Part shown: positions 1 through 11,205 of the stretch, piece by piece
Layout of the letters: each line of letters begins with the position of its first letter
Numbering within the stretch: the stretch's first letter is position 1
Assembly (NCBI RefSeq): GCF_963676685.1
Contig: NC_092354.1
Location: 72,776,178 to 72,840,177, forward strand
From: Mytilus edulis
Lineage: Eukaryota > Mollusca > Bivalvia > Mytilida > Mytilidae
Direction of reading: 5' to 3'
DNA: 64,000 nt
Program-made: the position numbers and the translations under genes
The notes under the pieces: generated by a model
What the model was told of the DNA's origin: nothing
Database searches by the model: none
Seen by the model: only the letters and a program-made list of their open reading frames with translations

Positions 1-349
1 ACACTAAGCGAGAAGATCGGATCATTGAACAAATATTTGGTCATTGACAGTAAAAGAAGGGCGAAAGATACAATGACAGAAATTCACTCATAAGTCGACA
101 ATAAACTAACAGCGCCATGGCTAAAAATAAAAACACAAACAGACAAACATAAATAAATAAATTTGGTGTATTTACTGTCTTCTGATTGGTTGCAATTGAT
201 AAAAGAATTAGCTTTATTTTCAATGTTATCAATTTTTATGAAGACACGCCCACTCTAACGTTGTGTATTCATACGCAAACATCTGTGTACGTTGTTATCC
301 GTATTGATATATATCTTTGAGCCTAATTTTTGATAGAAATTTATTTATA

Positions 350-508
350 ATGAATGTCAATAATTTATTTTGAATTTATTGAACCATAAAATTAATTTTT
401 GACTCTTCACATTTAACATAATCCGCTTCGCGGATTATTCAATGTGAAGAGTCAAAAATTAATTTTATGGTTCAATAAATTCAAAATAAATAACAGCCAT
501 TCATTAAG
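350..508. repeat. Near-perfect fold-back (inverted repeat) element
   Basis: Two arms of about 65-78 bp read as reverse complements around a tiny loop at about 427-429 ('ccgcttcgcgg'). The left arm runs roughly 350-426 and the right arm 430-508. The inner 60 bp pair almost perfectly and the outermost bases pair with a few mismatches. It looks like a fold-back MITE. No coding capacity is seen. Confidence 0.8.
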
Positions 509-624
509 TACACAAACCACAATGTAGATAACTAAAGACTGAGCAACAGAAATCCCACCAAAACATTAAGGTGCTCCGGAGGTTTGGGCAGATCTTGCTC
601 CATATGTGTAATTTTACTAAATTA

Positions 625-1685
625 CACTAGAACACACCCGCGAAATCGCGGGCATTCAGAGCGTAGTTTAAAGTATGTAAAGTGTTGTTGGAAGAATTTT
701 GTAAAATACAGAATGACTGGAGAATTTCAGCAAAAGTATCATAAGTCATAGGTTATTGGGGACAGGAAAATGTTTTTTTAACCTCCACCTTTATTACCAA
801 AGTTCCCAATTTTTGGTTTTCTATCAATTTCAATATGAACATACATTTAGTATGTTATGAACATTTATTTAAGTAAGGAGCCTGTAATTCAGTGGTTGTC
901 GTTTGTTTATGTGTTACATATTTGTTTTTTGTTCATTTTTTGTACATAAATAAGGCCGCTAGTTTTCTCGTTTGCATTGTTTTACATTGTCATTTCGGGC
1001 CTTTTGAAGCTGAGTATGAGGTATGGGCTTTGCTCTTTGTTGAAGGCCGTACGGTGACCTATAGTTGTTAATATCTGTGTCATTTTGGTCTCTTGTGGAG
1101 AGTTGTCTTAACATGGCAATCATACCACATCTTCTTTTTTTTATGTAATCAATGAATTTTGTAAAAGATTTAATGACAGGAGAATTTCAGAAAAAGTATC
1201 AAAAGTTCACATGAATAACTTTAGCGCTTATCTGTATATTATGAACATTCATTACTATTTAAATAAAGCGTATTAACTTTCAATTCTAAGTTTACTAATC
1301 GATCCATGGTGATCATTGATAAAGTATACAGACCCTCTCTATTTAATAAACTCTGTGACCGCCGTGGATAGTAAACTTGAAAATGATAGCAGATAAAATT
1401 TTGAAAATACACTTTATTCGTAGTATATGTATGTTCAAAGTATACAGAAAAACGCAAACCGGAAGTCTAATCTGACTTAAAATTTCGTACAATGACGGGA
1501 CAATATCCGGATGCCTTTTTTCTCGTTTTTCTCCTAAAATAACTCAATCTGAATAATCATATGAATGGATGACAAATGCGACTATGCACTGTACCTATAG
1601 GACACAGAGGCGTGTTGATTAATTTATTCTGGAAAGAAGAGAAGCGACACCAAAAATGAGGTCTTCTCGTTTAATAGTATAGATT
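625..1685. repeat. Dispersed element with 'actagaacacacccg' terminus, interrupted by another repeat
   Basis: The left edge has 'actagaacacacccg' followed by a short GC hairpin (cgcgaaatcgcgg). The same terminus is found in inverse orientation at about 35220-35250. The right edge near 1650-1685 reads 'gaggtcttctcgtttaata', which is loosely echoed by 'aaaattacgaggtcc' at 34510. A second family occupies 877-1140 inside it. Exact borders and family are inferred; no gene is seen here. Confidence 0.5.
877..1140 (+). repeat. Partial copy of dispersed repeat R1
   Basis: This matches the 3' half of fuller copies at 7790-8258 and 28585-29025. It starts at 'ggagcctgtaattcagtgg' and ends at 'accacatcttctttttt'. 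The family recurs in both orientations through the window (also about 57530-57830, 59545-59675, and reversed at about 21010-21130, 39690-39960 and 61200-61520). Confidence 0.75.
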
Positions 1686-2268
1686 ATCTTATACAGTTAT
1701 GTGTAATGTTAAAAAAATTTCATAACATTCACGGTACTAATTTCACTGCAGCAGATCTATAAACGTTGAAGAGCTAATAAAACCGATATGAGTCAATTTT
1801 GCTACACCATATGAGCGTTGTGGCATATTATATCTCGTAAAAGCATTTGCTCCCTTAGTCTCGTAAATTCAATAAAAAAAATGCTCGGGACAATATTCAC
1901 CAATATTCATGCAATAACCTTATAACCATGATAACTAATCTAAGGAAAGAATCTCTATGAAATCCAATTACACATATTTATCATGTACACAATATATGAA
2001 AGGATGGACACAGGGGTTCGTTTTGTACCTAACTTCCATCAATCTACCTAAACACTGTGATTTTACAACAAGAAAAAAATACAGCATCTACTAAACTTAG
2101 TTTTTCCAAGCTGAGAGATGAAACGGGTGAAGTCCAATAGGAAATTATTTACATACATAATCAGAAAATCAATTGAAAGAAAAGTAACTTTGTTTTTAGT
2201 CCGTTTTCCTTGTATTTTCCTTTTGAAAATATAAAATAAAAATGAATACGATGAAACATATTGCTTTC

Positions 2269-2860
2269 TACGGAAGCCGTAAGGGGACACACAAAACATT
2301 AGAAAATATTTTTTTTAATTCGAGATCACGATAAAACATTACCGTTTTACCGAGATCTCGATAAAAAATATATCTTTATCTCGATAAAACGAAATTGTTA
2401 TATCGAGATCTCGGATTATTAAATCGTTATCTCGGATTATTAAATCGTTATCTCGATTTATTATATCGAGATCTCGATTTATTATATCGAGATCTCGGAT
2501 TATTATATTGTTATCTTGGTTTAATATATATAGTTTCGTTTTCTCGAGATAACGATATCATAATCCGAGATCTCGATATAACAGTTTCGTTTTCTCGAGA
2601 TAACGATATAATAATCCGAAATCTCGATATAACAGTTTCGTTTTCTCGAGAAAACGAAACTGTTATATCGAGATCTCGGATTATTATATCGTTATCTCGA
2701 TTTATTAAATCGAGATCTCGGATTATTATATTGTTATCCCGATTTATTAAAACGAGATCTCGGATTATTAAATCATTATCTCGGTTAAATATATCGAGAT
2801 CTCGATAAAAATATATCGTTATCTCAATAAAACTGAACTGTATTTCTGAATTCGTCATTT
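2269..2860. repeat. Outer part of left TIR with subterminal tandem/palindromic repeats
   Basis: From 2269 the sequence parallels the reverse complement of 14247 downwards: terminus, poly-A/T, 'accgttttaccgagatctcg', then repeated 'cgagatctcggattatta' and 'tcgttatctcga' units. A perfect palindrome is centred at 2647/2648 (ctcgag) with arms of at least 50 bp. Long open frames on both strands here (2395-2808 and 2511-2858) are by-products of the repeat unit and not genes. Confidence 0.8.
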
Positions 2861-2956
2861 TGTTGTTATCTTACAAATACTCAAATTAATATCTGAAAAA
2901 AAAATGCAAAGCACTCTTTAAAATTTTTAACTTAATTCATTCATTTATTTAGTTTC

Positions 2957-4596
2957 TGAGAATAAACTCTTGGATTTCCCTAACTATTTTTAACCGAAAT
3001 TCCTTTGCACAATGTATGGACGACCTGAATACCAAAACATATATATATAAGTATTAAAATACTCAACGTATTCTTTATTTTTATTTTCACGTTACCTTTG
3101 CTGTTAATAGACCTCATTTGAAAGCCTATTAATAGAGGAACAAAAGTTATATAGTCAATATGTTCCGCAACGCATATTAGAGAAGTATTGAAGGACCTAA
3201 AAATAGAAATACGGCTGTACATTATGAAAAAGCTGATTTTAAATAATGGAATGAACTTCGACGACCCGTCTGCCACAAATTAAGGAAAACTTTATACACC
3301 ATTTGAAAGCTTATTAAAAGAGGAACAAAATGATATAAACAGTATGTGCCGCAATGACAGTTAGAGAGGTTACTGAGAACCTAAATGCCAAAATACACGT
3401 GAATATTAAAAAATAGCCAATTTTGAATAATGGAATGGATGTTTGGAATATTGGAATAGACTGTCGCGACCCTTCAACCCCTAATTCCAAATATACATTA
3501 TACCTAATTCGAAAGCTTATTAATATACCATTGTATCCCTCTTTCTATAAGCTTTCAAGTAGTGTATAAAGGGGTCGAAGGGTCTGTGTTACTCCTCTAA
3601 TAAGCGTTGCGGAACATATTGACTATATGTCTTTTGTTTTCTATAAATAAGCTATATAAGGTATAAGGTATGTATGTAATTAGGGGCTGAAGGATTGCAG
3701 CAGTCCATTCCATTTTTCAAAATATCGATTCCATTATTCAAAATAAGCTATTTCTTAATGTTCACGCGTATTTGGACATGTAGGTTCTATGTCAATCCTG
3801 TAATATGCGTTGCGGAACAGATTGACTATATGTCTTTTGTTCTCTATAAATAAGCTTTCGAATGAGGTATAAGGTATGTATGTAATTAGGGGCTAAAGGA
3901 TCGCAGCAGTCCATTCTATTATTCAAAATATCCCTTCCATTATTCAAAATTGGCTACATATTTCTTAACGTTCACGCATATTTAGGCATTTAAGTCCTCC
4001 GTAACCCACTCTAATGGTCATTGCGGCTATATTATTTATAACCATTTTGTTTCTCTATTAATAAGCTTTCAAATGGTCTATAAATTTTTCCCTAATTATG
4101 GGCTGACTGGTCGCAGAATCTCACTCCATTATTCAAAATAAGCTATTTTATAATGTTCACCCGTATTTCTATTTTTAGGTCCTTGGTTACTCCTCTAATA
4201 TGCGTTGCAGGACATATTGACTATATTCCTTTTGTTTCTCTATTAATAAGCTTTCGAATAAGGTCTAATGTATATCTGTATAGGGTCTGAAGGGTCGCAA
4301 CAGTCCATTCCATTATTCAAAATATCCCATTCATTATTCAAAATTGGCTATTTTCATAATTTTCACGCTTATTTTGGCATGTAGGTCTTCTGTAACCCCT
4401 CTAATGGTCATTGCGGCAAAATGGACATGTTATATCTATAAATATGGCATGAAGAACATCAAAGGTACTGTTAAAATAAAAAATGGTAACGTTGAGTATT
4501 TTAATATATTTATATGTTTTGGTAGTCAGGTCGTCCATACTTTGAACCAAGGAATTTCTGTTAAAAATAGTCAGGGAAATCCACTAGTGTATTCTC
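2957..4596. mobile_element. Insertion with ~150 bp inverted ends inside the left TIR
   Basis: About 150 bp at 2957-3110 is the reverse complement of about 4445-4596 with moderate divergence. The shared stretches include 'gagaata', 'tggacgacctga', and 'tacc' next to 'aaaacatata'. The interior has several diverged copies of a segment containing 'ttgcggaacatattgac' and 'ccattattcaaaata' (about 3300-4400). No protein is supported. I infer a non-autonomous TIR element that landed in the larger transposon's left TIR. Confidence 0.6.
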
Positions 4597-5217
4597 TACG
4601 GAAGCCCATAGGGGACCTAAAAAAAAAAAATTATTTCGTTATCTCAATATATATATCGTTATTTCGATATAATTAAATCGTTATTTCGATATAATTAAAT
4701 CGTTATCTCGATATATTTATATCGTTATCTCGATAATTATTAATTTCGTTATCTCGATATAATTATATCGTTATCTCGATATTTTAATCGTTATATCGAT
4801 ATATTTATTTCGTTATCTCGATATAATTACATCGTTATCTCGATATATTTATTTCGTTATCTCGATATAATTATATCGTAATATCGATATATTTATTTCG
4901 TTATCTCGATATAATTACATCGTTATCTCGATATTTATATCGTTATATCGATATATTTATTTCGTTATCTCGAAATAATTATATCGTTATATCGATATTT
5001 ATTTTGTTTACTTGATAAATTGACGCGTCACGTGTTTATTCCAGCATGGCGTCTAGGAATGAAGAGGAACCGAACGTGAGTGTGATTGTTGTATTTGTTT
5101 ATATCGATTTGTTGACTTATCACAAGTAAAAGTATTTTTCTTTATCTTTGTGAATGTTCGGCATGTATATACTATATTAAATGTATTCTATTTGTGGTTC
5201 GCAATACAGGAATCGTG
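4597..5217. repeat. Inner part of left TIR (second terminus-like sequence, repeat array, promoter and exon 1)
   Basis: It begins with another terminus-like motif, 'tacggaagcccatagggga', close to the outer end at 2269. About 17 short units of the type 'atcgttatctcgatataatt' follow to about 5000. After that comes a stretch nearly identical, inverted, to 13532-13750. That shared stretch contains 'gacgcgtcacgtgtttatt' just ahead of the ATG at 5046, exon 1 and the start of intron 1. Whether 4597 is an alternative left end of the same element or the end of a related nested copy cannot be settled by eye. Confidence 0.7.
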
Positions 5218-7416
5218 CATATGGGTTTTTGACTTTGTTTAATTAATTTTGTCTGTTGTTGGCCAACTTAGATTGGAAACCACCATTTTTTATACAGCCT
5301 AATGGGACTGGATATTTGAAAACAGAACCAAGGTCCTGTTAACAACTGTTATCATTATTCAAAAGGCAAAGTCCATATATATTTACAAGGCAGAAACATA
5401 ATAAGAACACGAAAAGCTAAAAAGAAAGCAAAACCCCACAGATAACTAAACATAAATGAGCAAATAGTACTCAACAAAAAAAAATAACCAGAAGCATGAA
5501 CTTAAACTATTTTTTCTTGTTTTGTGACTTTCTGTGGAAAATTGATGAGACGGAGAGCCTAAAGTATTACTTTCATTCAATAATTTAAAAATACATCACT
5601 GTATATTGCACAAAAATACGGACTTTTAAGAGGAATTTACTAGGTAGATCTATGAAACCATTATAAACTATCATAATAATTTGCGTTTTCTTTGCAGAAG
5701 GTTTTCCGTCTTGTGGAGAATTATTTCTACATGAATTTACCATACAAAGACATTGTAGAAGTTTTATTGTTAAACCATGGCATTTTTTTGTCTTTACGCC
5801 ATCTAAAAAGGATTCTACGGAACATGCACTTGTCTCGAAGGAAGGAATATACGGATTTACGTACGGTAATAAATTTTGTAGAATCAGATGTAGAATCAAA
5901 CGGTTCACACGGATATAGATGGATGTATAATAAATGTGTCCTACATGGATTGAAAGTAACCAGAGAAAGTATTAGACGCATTCTTAAACTAGTTGACCCT
6001 AGAGGAGTAGAAATGAGGTCAAAGCATCGCTTAATCAGAAGAAAATATTTCAGCCAAGGCCCCAACTATTGCTGGCATATTGATTCATACGATAAACTCA
6101 AACCATATGGCCTATGTATTAACGGTTGTGTAGATGGCTTCTCGAGAAAAATGATGTGGGTTAAAGTAGGAAAAACTAGCAGCGATCCAAAAGTCATAGC
6201 AAAATACTTTATTGAGGCTATACAGAATGCAGGTGGGTATCCTTATCATATGAGGGGTGATATGGGTACCGAAAATGGCACAGTTGCAGCAATGCAGAAT
6301 TTTTTATCAAGAAACGAAAGAAATGAAGATTCATTCATTTATGGAAAAAGTACTTTAAATACTCGAATAGAGTCTTGGTGGGCAATTCTACGCAAACAAT
6401 GTACATGGAAATGGATAAAAGAAATGAAGGATCTTAGAGATACTGGGAATTTTACTGGCAATAAACTTGATGTTAATCTAGTACAGTTTTGCTGCATGAA
6501 GTTACTACAGGTATGTTATTCATCTTCACATGAAATCCTTCATCGGGGTATTGTGTTGGAGATGTATGGGTCATGGGTATGGCGGTAGGGTATGTGTGTG
6601 GTGGTGGTAAAGGTTCAACCTTGAATATCTTTCTGAGCAGGTTGGTTTGTTTTTCTGGTTGCATTACTCATTAACTTCGGTTAAGATTTGAAATTTGCTG
6701 AAATTATATTTATTATTGAGTCTAAACATGTTTTCTGCTCAAATTAACAATGATCATCCATCTCTGTAAAATTTTGAAAAAATGCACGTGAATGTTTTTT
6801 CACTTGGCCAGAATGAAAGGAATACAAGTCATTATAATCACGAAATGTCAATAAAATATAATCAGTCTTATGTCAAATTAATGTACCATTGCTGTCTTTC
6901 AAGTAAGGCCTTACTTATTATATTTTATGTTTAGGACATTTTCTGACAAAATTCATAGTTTGAGGAAACATAAAAATAAAAAAAATAATAAAAAACTACG
7001 GCCTCAGCATTATCAAGCATTTTGCTCCTCGTCCGCGTCGCATTTGTAGAAGTGCTGTGGATAGTATACATGTGTCGATGAATATTTTTCAGGCTGAACT
7101 CGACGAAACAGCATTGGTGTGGGATATGCATCGTAGCAGGCGAAGTCGTTCAAACCTTCCTGATGATCGTCAAATAGCTCTTTACTTACTACCCGAATTA
7201 TGGGCATCAGCAGATTATGTACAAAGTATTTCGGATGATGAGTTGGAGATTTGTAAATCGGAATGCGCACATGACGACCTTTTTCCATGTGAGGAAGAGT
7301 TATTTGAACTTGGTTGTTTGTACATGAGGGCTAATCAAGTAGATCCTCCGACAAATATAAACGAATGCAAAGCTCTTTACTTAGGTCTTCGTCAATGGTT
7401 ACTTAGTCATTTGTGA
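5046..7416 (+). CDS. IS3-like DDE integrase/transposase, three exons
   Basis: The model joins 5046-5075, 5698-6510 and 7093-7416, all phase 0 with GT-AG borders (donors gtgagt and gtatgt; acceptors tttgcag and tttttcag). It predicts 388 aa. Exon 1 encodes only MASRNEEEPN and lies inside the TIR. The N-terminal ~80 residues resemble a helix-turn-helix region, followed by an IS3-like 'HGYRWMY' segment. The rve/DDE core then shows CWHIDSYD (Asp139), MRGDMGTEN (Asp198) and TRIESWW (Glu235). The last exon carries the family's C-terminal 'LDETALVWDMHRSRRSR' region. The reaction would be cut-and-paste or integrase-type DNA strand transfer at the element's TIRs. The frame is intact, so the copy may be recent. 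The upstream intron was chosen because exon 1 recurs, inverted, at the other TIR. Confidence 0.85.
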
Positions 7417-7789
7417 ATCATATTTGACATCACACAATTATTGAGTGTTTATCCGTAAAACGCAGGATATTTATGGATTTGTGAATATTTATGTTTGATA
7501 ATGAACTATGTTGATATCATTACATAATCATTAAGCCTCGAGGATAGATAGATATCTGATGGACAATGATAAAAAAAATTAATAAACAAAATACAATTCT
7601 CAGATAAATCTTCATTTTACGAATTCCAAAGTTTGAAGCACGTCGTCTTCTGTTCAACGTATTTTGCGAAAAAAAAACTTATCATTTAACATTGTTTAGT
7701 TAAATTGTGTGCTGTATATAATATTCATAATATTTTAAGCATTTGCAAAACTAAGTTATGCAATCTCAAGAAATCTTTTCAGTTCACAT

Positions 7790-8258
7790 TGTGTTTTTGT
7801 TTGATGTATTTCTATTTGTATCCATCTGATGAGTTAAGCCTTTTTCAACTGATTTTTATGGTTCGTTCTTATGTTGTACTGTTACACCACTGTCCCAGGT
7901 TAGGGGAGGGTTGGGATCCCGCTAACATGTTTAACCCCGCCACATTCTGTATGTATGTGCCTGTCCCAAGTCAGGGGCCTGTAATTCAGTGGTTGTCGTT
8001 TGTTGCTGTGTTACATATTTGTTTTTCGTTCATTTTTTTGTACATTAAGTAGGCCGTTAGTTTTCTAGTTTAAATTGTTTTACATTTGTGATTTCGGGGC
8101 CTTTTATAGCTGACTATGCGGTATGGGCTTTGCTCATTGTTGAAGGCCGAATGGTGACCTATAGCTGTTAATTTCTGAGTCATTTGGTCTCTTGTGGCGA
8201 GTGGTCTCATTGGCAATCATACCATATCATCTTCTTTTTTATATTTATATGTTAGTTT
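7790..8258 (+). repeat. Dispersed repeat R1, long copy
   Basis: A near-identical copy lies at 28585-29025, sharing 'gatgagttaagcctttttc', 'gggttgggatcccgctaac', 'accccgccacatt' and the closing 'tctcattggcaatcatacca'. The 115-residue frame within it (7705-8052) recurs only because the repeat recurs, so I do not call it a gene. It has inserted between the two transposon genes. Confidence 0.8.
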
Positions 8259-8269
8259 GTGTTTTGTTG

Positions 8270-10600
8270 CACCTAATCTGAAGAATCACATGAGCCTCAG
8301 CCAATGCCATCATCATGCATCCGTCTTCCGTCCATTAACCGTTTAGTTTAAAAATCTTCTTTAGAACCACTATGGGTATTCTGGCATATAGTGTTACCCT
8401 TGTCCGTCCGTCCGCCCGTCCGTACGTACATCCACCAGGGGACTTTGAACATTCTGTTTGGTCGATTTTCAAGAGTTTTCTATAACTACTGAATTGATTT
8501 GATTGAATCTAATTATAAGTAAATATGTTCTTACCAAAGTCCTTAACAAGTGTTGTTACTTTTTGAGCCGATCCGAAATTCAAACTGTCTGGCCACTAGC
8601 GGAGGTCAAAATTTGCATTGAAACCCTATGGAAAACCACATTTGCATCTCCCTTTTTGAGAATCACTAATCAGAATCGAACCAAACTTGATATAGGTGTT
8701 CACTATATAGGTCCTACACAAGTGTCGTTACTTTGTAGTGGATTCGTTAAACAAGAGTGCACACGCTGAAATGTCTCGCCTGCTTTACTAACCATGATTG
8801 GTTTAATGTTGATGGTCCTAATGATAAAGTTTCACTACAAGTATCACATAAACTTAAAATTATCAATGATCCATGAAAATGAGGTGAAGGTCAGATGAAC
8901 CCTGCCAGACAGACATGTACATCTTACAATCATTCCATACACCAAACATAGTTGACCTATTGCTTATAGTATACAAGAAAAAGACCAAACCATGAAAACT
9001 TAACATTGACCAATGAACCATGAAAATGAGGTCAAGGTCAGATGAAACCTGCCAGACTGACATGTACCCGTTACAGTCATTCCATACACCGCATATGGTT
9101 GACCTACTGCTTATAGTATTTGAGAAACGGACCTAATCACGTAACTTTAACCTTGATCACTGATCCATGAAATGAGGTCCAGGTCAGGTGAAACTTGTCT
9201 GACAGACATGAAAACGTTGCAATGAACCCATATACCAAATATGGTTATCCTATTACTCATAATAAGTGAGAAATTCATATGACAAAAAATCTTTTTTTTT
9301 TCAAGCAGTCGCTGAACCATGAAAATGAGGTCAGGGACAAAGGACATATGACAGACGGAAACTTCGTAACATAAGGTATATGCATACAAGATATGAAGCA
9401 TACAGGTCTTCTGAAATATAAAGCTTTAAACAAATAGTTTACGCCACCTGATAGTAATACCTATGTCTCGCATACTGCGACGAAATTGCAAATAAGGGGC
9501 CATAGCTCTTAAACAAGTTTTTCGATCAACCTGAACTTAAATTTCGGCAGAGGCAAATCATTATGACTGATTGTACAGATCAATTTTACCCTCTGCTAGA
9601 ATATCTCTGATATCTGTATAAGTTTTTGACTTATTTGCAAAGAAGGTGCCATAACCCCATAGTCTATTTCAGCCATGGTGGACAAAAATCCTTTCAGAGG
9701 TTTCAGAGTAGGAGATTTTAAAAGAAAAGTGAACCGGGACGACGGACGCAAGGTGATGGCAACAGCTCACCCTACATTTTAGGTAGGTGAGCTAAGTATA
9801 GGTTTCACCATGAGTGAAGGTTGAATATCGAGAAATATCAACACGAGTTATGTAATTTCAACGAAGTAACAAACGAGCCCCTGGCGATGAAAAATTTTGT
9901 CCTGCATTTTTTTGTTGTTGTAATTTCTGTCCTGCATTTTTATTTTTCACTCTATTCGGTCCTGCCTTTTTTTAAATTAGTTTATCCTGACTTTTTTTTT
10001 ACATAAATTGTCATCCTGACTATTTTTTTACTCAAAACTCCTGTCCTGCCTTTTTTTCAAATTTCATCCTAGTCCCCCCCCCCCCCCCTTAAAAATCAAA
10101 TGGTAGCTCCCTAACTAAAAATTCGAGCTTCATTTTAAATTATTTCCAATGTTCTCCAAACGAAGATGAAAATGACGTGTCTCAGTGTTTCAATCCAAAC
10201 TCTGACCTTTGCTGGTGGCCTTTTTGAATTTCGGATCGGTCCAAAAAGTAACATTTTTGAGGATTTCAGTAGAAACTATGTTGTTAGTTCCAGTTCAAGT
10301 TCTTTCAATGGTTTGTGAAAAAAAAGTTTCTTCAAAATTGACCAATCAAAATCTGCCAGTTTTGATATTTTAAGTTATTTGTAAAAACAGGTGTTGGACT
10401 CAGATGGTCTATTTAAGCCATGGCAGCTATGTTTTTTAACAAATCAAAATAATGGATGCAATTTTAAAAGTTAAGATACTCTGAGGAGCATCTGGACAAA
10501 GTTTGGAAAATCCTGTCAGTGGTTTCAGAGAAGGTAACGAACGACGAACACAACAGTGTATCAATAGCTCACCCTACCTTATATTTAGGTGATCATGAGC
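8270..10600. repeat. Block of diverged dispersed and tandem repeats between the two transposon genes
   Basis: It includes a simple 'gtccgtccgtccgcccgtcc' tract near 8401 and about four tandem copies of a ~147 bp unit at 8850-9410, marked by 'tgatccatgaaaatgaggt' and 'gacagacatg'. Two 'agctcaccctac...aggt' ends lie near 9770 and 10560. They resemble the ends of the larger 'gctcacctgg' family at 52021. No coding frame is convincing. Confidence 0.6.
9880..10118. mobile_element. Partial poly-C/'tggtagctccctaa' MITE
   Basis: It shares 'gatgaaaaattttgtcctgc', repeated 'cctgcctttttt', a C homopolymer and the end 'aaatcaaatggtagctccc' with the complete element at 45881-46181. The 5' terminal repeat seems to be missing, so this copy is truncated. 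Confidence 0.7.
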
Positions 10601-11205
10601 TAATAAGGTGCACAATGACATCGTGTTCTGAAGATGTTGTGTTTGCCAGCTTTCATTTGTTTATTCTGACCAACACTAATTGGTAACTGAACAATCATAA
10701 AAAGATAGTTTTTCAAACTTTTATTAATCTTACTAAAATACTACGTTAGTTATAACTTATCAGTGGAGTCAAAAGTCTTGACAAATATGATATTCTTTAC
10801 AGATCTTCATGATTGTGGAAAGGCTCACACCTCATAGGAAATAAAAGAAATGTGTCTCTGGTCATTGACACCTCTGTCACGCAAGAAAGAGATGCCCAAC
10901 AAATCTGTGAACAGCATTCTACATAAAATTAAAAGTTCTGATCAATTTTTAATATAGGTGTAATATAATTAAACTTTTGAAGTAAGATCAAATAATCCTT
11001 TTTCTAAAAAACAAACATATTTCATGCTTGTCTCAGCAGTAAAATTGTGTAAAATATTCTTCAACAAACACAATAGTCATTTTGATCGTGTACAGAATAC
11101 ATGTAATAGTCAAATATTCAAACATCTCTTGTATGTCATATTTATCATACATGTAAACATAAAAATAACTGTATTAATTAAAACAAATACCAATTGCAAT
11201 CTAAG

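Noticed and set aside
2395-2858. Long overlapping open frames on both strands with RDLDLLYRDL-like repeats
   Set aside because: They are translations of a short palindromic DNA repeat inside the left TIR. The same happens at 13874-14122.
5585-6065. Minus-strand frames opposite the integrase exon
   Set aside because: They are shadow frames of the integrase coding strand with no family resemblance.
7705-8052. 115-residue frame also found at 28494-28844
   Set aside because: It lies in dispersed repeat R1; similarity between the copies is at DNA level and the frame is not otherwise conserved.
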